DNA of 64,000 nt from Gudongella sp964575895 (GTDB lineage Bacteria; Bacillota; Clostridia; Tissierellales; Tissierellaceae): assembly GCA_964575895.1 (NCBI GenBank), contig CAZNTE010000006.1, positions 1 to 64,000 of the forward strand. The letters run 5' to 3'. The notes under the pieces were generated by a model, which saw only the letters and a program-made list of their open reading frames with translations, made no database searches and was not told where the DNA came from. Shown here piece by piece: positions 18,005 through 24,878 of this stretch (positions are counted from its first letter, which is position 1; each line of letters begins with the position of its first letter). Position numbers and translations under genes: made by a program.

Positions 18005-18058
18005 TACATTTGTGGATAAATACTTAAGCTAATTTGAATCTATCCACAAACACCTCCT
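18005..18058 (-). promoter_or_regulatory. Hairpin between Shine-Dalgarno and start codon
   Basis: On the minus strand AGGAGG (18058-18053) is followed by TG, then a perfect 10-bp inverted repeat (18050-18041 pairing with 18018-18009, 22-nt loop), then TGTA and the ATG at 18004. Unfolded, the spacing is about 48 nt; with the hairpin looped out it is about 6 nt. No other start or Shine-Dalgarno serves this gene. Confidence 0.6.
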
Positions 18059-18073
18059 ATCTATTCACACATA

Positions 18074-19135
18074 TTAGCCAATTGTAGACATTATCTGTAT
18101 AATTGGAAGCATTACTGTTAATAGTATAATTGCTACAATAATAGATAATATTATTACCAAGGTTGGTTCTATTGTATCTGTTATTCTTTTAGTGGCTCTA
18201 TCTAGTTCTTTTTCATATATTATACATAATTTATCTAAGGTATTGTCCACATTGCCAGATTTCCAACCTATATTAATCATGCTGGTAAAAAGCTTTGGAA
18301 ATACATCTGTCCTCTCCAATGCCTCTGGCAAGCTAAGTCCATTATTGAGATCTTGGCTAGCTTTAATAATTTTCTTCTCTGAAACTGAGTTTTCAGTAAG
18401 TGGAGCAGTATATATTAATGCTTCTTCATATGGAATCCCTGCTTTTACCATCATGAGAAATCCCTGCGAAAACCTAAGGGCAGTTAACTTCTTAAACAAC
18501 TCCTTACTTAATCTTGAATTAAGTTTAAAGGTATCAAAAACTTCTTTTCCCATGGCAGATTTTGTATACAAGTATCCCCCCAATACTATAACTACAAGTA
18601 AGAAGAGTAAAATCAAACCAGTATTCTCTAGGGAATTACTAAGCCTAAAAACCCATTGAATTCCAGCGGGTAATTCTCCTCCCAATGATGCTAAAACTTC
18701 TTCAAATATTGGAAATACCTTGATGAAAATCATAAATATAATCCCAAATACCAATACAAATAGAAAGGCGGGATAAATAAGTGCACTTCTAACCTTGTAT
18801 CTAGCTTTTTCCATATTATCATAGTATGTGCTAAGCCTTTCCATTTCAACATCTAACATTCCACTTTTCTCAGAAATCTTTGTCATCTGAATAAAGTAAT
18901 TGGGGAACATAGATGTCTCATCTAAGGCTTCATGAAGTTTTCTGCCATCTTTAACGCTTTCATATATTCTATCTATGGTGGATTTAACCTTCCCCTGTTT
19001 AGATTCAAGCTTTAATAATTCAATTGAATCTAAGTAGGATACACCAGATTTAAGCATAAGAGATAGTTGATATGAAAAAAGTGACAACTCATCCAAGCTT
19101 AATTTTTCATTAGTTACTCTTTTCTTTTCACTCAC
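18074..19135 (-). CDS. pilC: Type IV pilus/type II secretion inner-membrane platform protein PilC
   Basis: Polytopic platform protein of the PilC/GspF family, 353 aa. Two T2SSF domains of about 120 residues each are separated by a pair of hydrophobic segments, and a last helix lies at the C-terminus (VAIILLTVMLPIIQIMSTIG). The repeated motif YxLSLMLKSGVSY...LL and FSQGFLMMVKAGIPYEEAL is typical. It is the first gene of the operon. The start codon is GTG; its ribosome binding site (AAGGAA) is weak and far. Confidence 0.9.
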   Translation of the reverse strand: MSEKKRVTNEKLSLDELSLFSYQLSLMLKSGVSYLDSIELLKLESKQGKVKSTIDRIYESVKDGRKLHEALDETSMFPNYFIQMTKISEKSGMLDVEMERLSTYYDNMEKARYKVRSALIYPAFLFVLVFGIIFMIFIKVFPIFEEVLASLGGELPAGIQWVFRLSNSLENTGLILLFLLVVIVLGGYLYTKSAMGKEVFDTFKLNSRLSKELFKKLTALRFSQGFLMMVKAGIPYEEALIYTAPLTENSVSEKKIIKASQDLNNGLSLPEALERTDVFPKLFTSMINIGWKSGNVDNTLDKLCIIYEKELDRATKRITDTIEPTLVIILSIIVAIILLTVMLPIIQIMSTIG

Positions 19136-19287
19136 AGAATAATAATTCCTTAAGGACTAGTAAAGTATACCTAGAACTATTTGGAACTTCCTCCCTTCTA
19201 ATTGATGTAATTATGTATACTTTCCTACTCTAATGTGTATAATTTCTTATTTTATACCCATTTTGCTCTTTATGATGCAAAAAAATC

Positions 19288-19542
19288 CTAACCTCCACCC
19301 CTTAAAAAGTTTACTCTTAGTTGATTTATAAAATCATCCTGGATTTCTTCCTCAACTTGAATTTCCAAGGTAACAGAAATAAACTTCATGGGTCCAATAT
19401 AATCATCCTTCTCATCATCGATTATTACAACCCAGCCCTCCCCGTAATATGTATCTCCTTCATTACTTAAGGCCTTCGATTTAAAAAATTCTTCAAATTC
19501 AAGTTTTCTAAATGATTTATACTTTTTAGTAATTCTTTTCAT
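19288..19542 (-). CDS. Small acidic protein of unknown function
   Basis: An 84-aa soluble protein, basic at the start (MKRITKKYKSFRK) and acidic later (DDEKDDY, EVEEEIQDD), with no membrane helix and no motif I recognise. It has its own ribosome binding site (AAGGAGATAAT) and stands alone between the pilus operon and the amino-acid transporter. A coding gene is likely from the start and the regular amino-acid content; no role can be given. Confidence 0.65.
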   Translation of the reverse strand: MKRITKKYKSFRKLEFEEFFKSKALSNEGDTYYGEGWVVIIDDEKDDYIGPMKFISVTLEIQVEEEIQDDFINQLRVNFLRGGG

Positions 19543-19611
19543 AATGATTATCTCCTTGCTACTTCATCATACTCATATTGTATCATTCACAAAAGGAAAT
19601 GTACCAAAAAT

Positions 19612-19642
19612 TAATAAGAGATGACCAAGATTTGATCATCTC
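19612..19642 (-). terminator. Terminator of the amino-acid ABC operon
   Basis: A stem of GAGATGA (19618-19624) with TCATCTC (19636-19642), 11-nt loop, directly beyond the ATPase stop and followed on the minus strand by TTATTAATTTTT. Confidence 0.75.
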
Positions 19643-19649
19643 CCATTTA

Positions 19650-20315
19650 CTAAAATTTTAATATTTCTTCTTTCAAATTCCCATTTTTCATGGTCAATAC
19701 TCTTTCTCCGATTTCATCTACAAAAGCTTCATCATGAGTTACAATAATTATTGCCATCCCTTCATTTGCCAATCTTCTTATAACCTTTCCTATTTGCTTA
19801 GTTGTCTCGTTGTCCAGGGCAGATGTTGGTTCATCAAAGCATAAAACTGTTGGATTTAGCATACAAGCCCTTGCTATGGCCACTCTTTGCTTTTGACCTC
19901 CTGATAATTGATAGGGATACATATTCTCCTTACCCTCAATTTCAAGAGTTTTTATCAGCTCCATGGCTCTTAATCTTATCTTATCTTCATTGTCTTTTTT
20001 AAGATACATAGGAGCTATTAAAAGATTTTCCATTACACTTAAGTGAGGAAATAGGTTGAAGCTTTGAAATACCATCCCAATCATTTGACCAATTATACGA
20101 TAATCCTTTTCCTTGGAGATATCTACCCCATCAATAATAATTTTACCACCATCAATCTGTTCAAGATTATTTAAACATCTTAAGAGAGTAGTTTTACCCT
20201 CTCCAGATTTGCCCTTTATACAGACAATCTCCCCTGGATTAACTTCAAATGATACATTTTCAAAAACCTTAGTACTATCAAATGATTTACTTATGCTATC
20301 CACATATACACTCAT
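19650..20315 (-). CDS. Polar amino-acid ABC transporter ATPase, GlnQ/HisP type
   Basis: ATP-binding subunit (221 aa) of an amino-acid importer. The Walker A box reads GKSGEGKTTLL, with Glu where Ser is usual; the rest is standard: Q-loop MVFQSFNLFPHLSV, signature LSGGQKQRVAIARA, Walker B VLCFDEPTSALDN and switch His in IVTHD. It is the last gene of the operon binding protein-permease-ATPase. The histidine-specific T-box upstream makes histidine the predicted substrate. Confidence 0.93.
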   Translation of the reverse strand: MSVYVDSISKSFDSTKVFENVSFEVNPGEIVCIKGKSGEGKTTLLRCLNNLEQIDGGKIIIDGVDISKEKDYRIIGQMIGMVFQSFNLFPHLSVMENLLIAPMYLKKDNEDKIRLRAMELIKTLEIEGKENMYPYQLSGGQKQRVAIARACMLNPTVLCFDEPTSALDNETTKQIGKVIRRLANEGMAIIIVTHDEAFVDEIGERVLTMKNGNLKEEILKF

Positions 20316-20325
20316 CTTATTTCTC

Positions 20326-20976
20326 CTATCTATAATAATTGTATTTATTCTCTATCATGGACAGGGCTTTTGTAAGCACTGCTACGATAAATAAGTAAAC
20401 AAAGGCAATGAAAATATACGGACTAAAAGCAGAGTATACATTCGATACTGATTTGGCAGCCTTTAAAATATCACTTGCTCCAAGAATATAAACAAGAGAT
20501 GTATCCTTAACCAAGGTAATAACTTCATTTCCAACTGCAGGTACTACTGTTTTAATAACCTGAGGAAGTATTATTTTCAAAAATGTGTATGATTTGCTCA
20601 TTCCAAGTACTGTAGCTCCTTCATACTGACCAACATCAATTGCGTTAATTCCGGCTCTGAAAATTTCAGCAAAATATGCTGTATAATTTAGTATAAAGGC
20701 AATGTATATTGCTTGAAACCTGGAAAAGGAATATCCAATTAAAGGAACAAAATGAAATCCAAAGAATATGAACATTAATTGTAACAATAATGGGGTTCCC
20801 CTCATAACGTAAATATAGCCTGCAGTTATACCAGATATTAATTTATTCTTTGATCTTCTTAATAAGGCAACAATAACCGCTAAAGGCAGTGAGAATATCA
20901 AAGTTACTGCAAATACTCCTAAAGTTACCTTCAGACCTTCAATTGTCATTGGAATTAACATTTCAAAAATTTTCAT
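20326..20976 (-). CDS. Polar amino-acid ABC transporter permease, HisM/GlnP type
   Basis: Membrane subunit (216 aa) with about five helices. It contains the family motif YVMRGTPLLLQLMFIFFG and the EAA loop GATVLGMSKSYTFLKIILPQ, which docks with the ATPase. It lies between the binding-protein and ATPase genes with short gaps (33 and 10 bp), so one transcript from the T-box promoter is expected. Only one permease gene is present, so it probably works as a homodimer. Confidence 0.93.
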   Translation of the reverse strand: MKIFEMLIPMTIEGLKVTLGVFAVTLIFSLPLAVIVALLRRSKNKLISGITAGYIYVMRGTPLLLQLMFIFFGFHFVPLIGYSFSRFQAIYIAFILNYTAYFAEIFRAGINAIDVGQYEGATVLGMSKSYTFLKIILPQVIKTVVPAVGNEVITLVKDTSLVYILGASDILKAAKSVSNVYSAFSPYIFIAFVYLFIVAVLTKALSMIENKYNYYR

Positions 20977-21009
20977 ATATACTTCCTCTTTTTTGCTTTA
21001 TTTTTCTAA

Positions 21010-21795
21010 CTAGTTCTTGGAGAACCACTTTTCATATATTTCATCGTATTTACCATCAGATTTCATCGCTTCTAAAGTATCATTGATTTCTTTTAACAAG
21101 TCTTCATCAGCTTTTCTAACACCTATCCCAAACTCTTCAGGTCCTAGATTATCTTCAAGTACTCTATAATTTTCTTCACCTTTATTATTCATATAATATC
21201 TTGCCATTACTTCATCAACAATGATAGCTTCTGTTCTCTTTGATTCAAGATCGTTGAATACATCATTAAAAGTAGCATACTCAATTATTTTTCCATCTTT
21301 TAAAGATTCAATAAATCCAGCTTCAGCTCTTGCTGCATCAAGAGAACTAGATTCAGCTTGTGTTGCCACTGATTTCCCCTCTAGATCCTCTAAAGTTGTT
21401 ATTGATGAATCATTAAGCACAACTACTACTTGAGCATTTGCTAAGTAAGGATTTGAAAAGTTGACCATTTCCTTTCTAGCATCAGTTATGGTGTAACCAT
21501 TCCAGATTAAATCAATATTTCCAGCATTAAGTTCAGTTTCCTTCATAGACCAATCTATTGGTTGAAATTCCAATTCCCATCCATTTCTTGCTGCCATTTC
21601 ATTTGCTAAATCAACATCAAAACCAACTATCTGCCCGCTAGAATCTCTAAATCCCATTGGAGCAAAAGTGTCATCCAAGCCCATTATAATTTTTTTCGTT
21701 TCTACCTGTGCATCTTGGCTGCAAGCCGATGCTAATACTCCAACTACCATTACCATCACTAATAATAAAATACCTCTTTTACCAATTCTCATCAT
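21010..21795 (-). CDS. Amino-acid ABC transporter substrate-binding lipoprotein (histidine predicted)
   Basis: Extracellular solute-binding protein of family 3 (261 aa from the chosen start). The lipoprotein signal ends in LASACS, so Cys is lipidated. Two ligand-binding lobes show the family pattern GLDDTFAPMGFRD..GFDVDLANEMA and end GKYDEIYEKWFSK. AAGGAG touches the upstream ATG at 21804, leaving no spacing; the ATG at 21795 is 9 nt away and is the better start. The T-box just upstream has a CAC (His) specifier. Confidence 0.92.
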   Translation of the reverse strand: MMRIGKRGILLLVMVMVVGVLASACSQDAQVETKKIIMGLDDTFAPMGFRDSSGQIVGFDVDLANEMAARNGWELEFQPIDWSMKETELNAGNIDLIWNGYTITDARKEMVNFSNPYLANAQVVVVLNDSSITTLEDLEGKSVATQAESSSLDAARAEAGFIESLKDGKIIEYATFNDVFNDLESKRTEAIIVDEVMARYYMNNKGEENYRVLEDNLGPEEFGIGVRKADEDLLKEINDTLEAMKSDGKYDEIYEKWFSKN

Positions 21796-21835
21796 CTTTG
21801 ACATCTCCTTATATTTAAAATGTTTTTATCAGACT

Positions 21836-22102
21836 AAAAAACTCTCGTCTTCTAGTCTATACTAGAGGACGAGAGTTAATTCTCGTGGTTCCACCTCTTT
21901 TCGATAACACCTCACAGTGTTATCCTCTGAGAGTACAAAATTACTATACCCTTGCACTATAACGGGCGCTCCCGAATCCAGCTACTACCAAATGGTTTCA
22001 CCAACCTGCTCAAGGATGTGTTCATCTTAAGACACTTGTACATTTTCACCAAACATGTACTCTCTAAAAAGCATCATAAAGCTTACTCTTTCCTGTCATT
22101 GC
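21836..22102 (-). promoter_or_regulatory. T-box leader with predicted histidine specifier CAC
   Basis: A tRNA-sensing leader on the minus strand upstream of the amino-acid ABC operon. The 5' start GACAGGAAAGAGTAAG, then AGAGAG and TTTGGTG, match the stem I landmarks. GAA-CAC-ATCCTTGAG follows, where the triplet after GAA (22020-22018) is the specifier, CAC for His. The T-box core GAGGTGGAACCACGAG is at 21897-21882. A terminator stem (21841-21876, 16 bp with one wobble) ending in T6 competes with the antiterminator. Uncharged tRNA-His should switch transport on. Confidence 0.9.
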
Positions 22103-22162
22103 ATTAGCATATTAAACTAATATCTCATAGAATACCATCAAAATATCTTTTTGTAAAGCATA

Positions 22163-22200
22163 AATTTAAAAAAGATTGGAGATATTTTCCCCAATCTTTT
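22163..22200 (-). terminator. Terminator of htpG
   Basis: A 10-bp stem AAAAGATTGG/CCAATCTTTT (22170-22179 with 22191-22200) immediately after the htpG stop, with a T-rich run following on the minus strand. Confidence 0.85.
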
Positions 22201-22204
22201 CTTT

Positions 22205-24070
22205 CTACATTAGTTTTGATACTTTGTTTGCAAATTCTATTGGATCATCAATATCTAGTCCCTCTATTAATCTTGCCTGATCATATAGAATTGATGTGTA
22301 CAGTTCAAACTTTTCTTTATCCAATGTATGAACACTCTTTAGTTTTTCAAAAATTGGATGATTAGCATTAATCTCAAGGATTTTTTCTGCCCTTATATCC
22401 CCAGAGTTTGGCATTGCTTTTAATATTTTCTCCATTTCTATGGACACTTCTCCATCACTAGACAAGCATACAGGATGATTTTTCAGTCTCTTTGAAAACC
22501 TGACTTCTTTAACCTTATCCCCTAGGATATCCATCATAGATTTAAAGATATCTTTCCCTTCTTTAATATCCTCTTCATCAATTTTTTCTTCCTCAAAGCC
22601 TAGATCTCCACTGGATATTGACTTAAATTCCTTCTCTTCATACTGATGCATCACCTTTAATGCAAATTCATCCACTTCATCAGTTAAATATAAAATCTCA
22701 AATTCCTTTTCCTTAACCACTTCAGTTTGTGGTAATTTATCAATCCTATCCGCAGACTCACCTGTAGCATAGTAGATATATTTTTGATCTTCTTTCATTC
22801 TTTCTAAATATTCCCTAAGGGTAACAAGCTTCTTTTCAGTTGAAGAATAGAAAAGCATCAAATCTTGTAATTTTTCTTTGTTCATTCCAAAATCATTATA
22901 AACTCCAAATTTAATCTGCTTTCCAAAGCTTTCAAAGAATTTCTCATAAACAACTCTCTGATTGTTTAGTAAACTTAATAGTTCATCTTTAATCTTTTCT
23001 TCAATCTTCTTTGCCATCAACTTTAATTGCCTATCGTGTTGTAGCATTTCTCTAGATATATTCAGTGAAAGATCCTCAGAGTCTACCACGCCCTTAACAA
23101 AGCTAAAATAATCTGGTAATAAATCAGGACACTTATTCATTATTAACACGCCACTTGAATATAGCTCTAGTCCCTTTTCATACTCTTTTGAGTAATAATC
23201 AAAAGGAGCTTTTTCAGGAATATATAGTATTGCATCGTATCTTAAAGTTCCATCAATACTTATATGACTCCACTTAATAGGCTTGTCATATCCAAAATGT
23301 TTCTCTGAGTAGAAGTCTTCATAGTCTTCATCAGATAGTTCATTTTTATTCTTTCTCCATAGGGGAACCATACTATTAATAGTTTTTTCTTCCTTTATGG
23401 TTTCATATTCTTCAGAGTCAGGTTTTTTCTTATACTCAGAAATATCCATCTTAATTGGGTATCTGATAAAGTCAGAGTATCTTTTAATTATTCCCTTCAA
23501 AGTATGTTCTTCAAGGTATTGATCATAATCTTCATCCTCACTACTATCCTTAAGAGTAAGTATAATTTTAGTACCTACTTGTTCTTTTTCAGCCTTTTCA
23601 ACACTATATCCATCTGCACCTTCAGATACCCATCTCCATCCTTGTTCTTGACCAAATGCTCTACTTATTACTTCAACCTTTTTTGCAACCATGAAGGAAG
23701 AATAGAAACCAACTCCAAATTGACCGATTATGTCAAAACCATCCTTAATTTCAGTTTCTTTTTTAAACTGAAAGCTTCCAGATTTAGCAATGGTCCCCAG
23801 ATTATCTTCCAACTCTTCCTTGGTCATACCAATTCCCTTATCCTCAATTACTAATGTCCTATTTTCAACATCTGGAGTGATTTTAATATAATAATCATCC
23901 TTGTTAAAGGAGATGCTATCATCTACTAAAGCCTTGTAATATATCTTATCTATGGCATCAGATGCATTAGAAATTAACTCCCTTAAGAAAATCTCCTTAT
24001 GAGTGTAAATAGAATTGATCATTAAATCCAATAATCTCTTGGATTCCGCCTGAAACTCTCTTTTTTCCAT
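22205..24070 (-). CDS. htpG: Hsp90-family molecular chaperone HtpG
   Basis: Cytosolic Hsp90 chaperone, 621 aa, full length. The N-terminal GHKL ATPase has ELISNASDAIDKI, the DKGIGMTKEE loop and GQFGVGFYSSFMV. The middle domain carries the catalytic-arginine region GVVDSEDLSLNISREMLQ, and a C-terminal dimerisation domain completes the protein. It is monocistronic with its own terminator. A perfect CIRCE operator 29 bp upstream of the start indicates heat-shock control by HrcA. Confidence 0.96.
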   Translation of the reverse strand: MEKREFQAESKRLLDLMINSIYTHKEIFLRELISNASDAIDKIYYKALVDDSISFNKDDYYIKITPDVENRTLVIEDKGIGMTKEELEDNLGTIAKSGSFQFKKETEIKDGFDIIGQFGVGFYSSFMVAKKVEVISRAFGQEQGWRWVSEGADGYSVEKAEKEQVGTKIILTLKDSSEDEDYDQYLEEHTLKGIIKRYSDFIRYPIKMDISEYKKKPDSEEYETIKEEKTINSMVPLWRKNKNELSDEDYEDFYSEKHFGYDKPIKWSHISIDGTLRYDAILYIPEKAPFDYYSKEYEKGLELYSSGVLIMNKCPDLLPDYFSFVKGVVDSEDLSLNISREMLQHDRQLKLMAKKIEEKIKDELLSLLNNQRVVYEKFFESFGKQIKFGVYNDFGMNKEKLQDLMLFYSSTEKKLVTLREYLERMKEDQKYIYYATGESADRIDKLPQTEVVKEKEFEILYLTDEVDEFALKVMHQYEEKEFKSISSGDLGFEEEKIDEEDIKEGKDIFKSMMDILGDKVKEVRFSKRLKNHPVCLSSDGEVSIEMEKILKAMPNSGDIRAEKILEINANHPIFEKLKSVHTLDKEKFELYTSILYDQARLIEGLDIDDPIEFANKVSKLM

Positions 24071-24098
24071 AATGTATCTCTCCTTACTATTATAAAAA

Positions 24099-24125
24099 TT
24101 AGCACTCTCTGCCTTCGAGTGCTAA
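24099..24125 (-). promoter_or_regulatory. CIRCE operator (HrcA binding site) before htpG
   Basis: TTAGCACTC-N9-GAGTGCTAA, a perfect match to the CIRCE inverted repeat, lies 29 bp upstream of the htpG start. HrcA repressor bound here is released on heat stress. In Bacillus subtilis htpG is not under CIRCE control, so this is a different wiring. Confidence 0.95.
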
Positions 24126-24166
24126 TTTAAAGTTAACATATATCATTTTTCTTGTCAAGATTACTT

Positions 24167-24874
24167 TTAATAGGGGAGTACTGTTAAGATATAGCCCCCT
24201 ATAAGGAAGCTTATTATATTTGCCAATAATACATATAAGATTCTGTATCCTTTGCTTTTCTCTCTTCCAAAGCTTAAAAAGGCTACCATTTCTGCAATTA
24301 GTATTATGAATTCATAGAAAATTAACCCGAAAAATAAGGAATAATCATTATATGTTACAGTATTAATCCAATAATTTAATGCCCCTTGGGTTATCAGATT
24401 TACCGCAACAAAAATTACCCATGTCCTCTTTCTTCTAAAACCCATTATCAATAAAATAGCTCCTTCTATTACTAAAGTAATGCTGAGTCTTAGTATTATA
24501 TATAAAAAAGCTCTAAAAGGGAGTTTACCTTCCACAAACTCTCCACTTCTTAAATCTAAAGAAAATACATTATTATATCTTTGGTCCATTTTCCCAAGTT
24601 TCATAGTATACTTATATTCTTTATTAGTAGCATTTATTACTATGTCATCCTTAGGATACTCATAATCAAGGTAAAACAAATAGTAACTTTCAAAGAGTTT
24701 ATCTCTTCTTGATGCTTCCTTATATGTACTTCCTTCACCTATGTTTAAGTTAAGATCAATGGGAGCATTAGGTACTATTACCAAAATTGATGGTGGTTCT
24801 GCAGAATTGGCCCAAACGGGAATAACAAGAATAAGGATGAGTATAATCGAAAATATGTACTTCCTAAATTTCAT
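24167..24874 (-). CDS. Membrane protein of unknown function
   Basis: A 235-aa protein with a signal-like N-terminal helix (~5-24, ending WANSAEPP), an extracellular domain of about 100 residues, and four further helices (~122-145, 150-170, 180-205, 210-232). The NSAEPPS start of the mature part recurs in uncharacterised clostridial membrane proteins. It directly follows the helicase gene (4-bp gap), so co-transcription is likely, but this says little about function. No catalytic motif is seen. Confidence 0.75.
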   Translation of the reverse strand: MKFRKYIFSIILILILVIPVWANSAEPPSILVIVPNAPIDLNLNIGEGSTYKEASRRDKLFESYYLFYLDYEYPKDDIVINATNKEYKYTMKLGKMDQRYNNVFSLDLRSGEFVEGKLPFRAFLYIILRLSITLVIEGAILLIMGFRRKRTWVIFVAVNLITQGALNYWINTVTYNDYSLFFGLIFYEFIILIAEMVAFLSFGREKSKGYRILYVLLANIISFLIGGYILTVLPY

Positions 24875-24878
24875 AATA

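Noticed and set aside
18018..18052. A seven-codon leader peptide inside the hairpin upstream of the pilin-like gene
   Set aside because: A GTG-start frame exists behind AGGAGG, but it is very short with no regulatory codon run; the looped-out Shine-Dalgarno reading explains the arrangement better.
18192..18659. 155-aa plus-strand ORF
   Set aside because: Antisense shadow of pilC with no promoter or ribosome binding site; pilC has clear family motifs.
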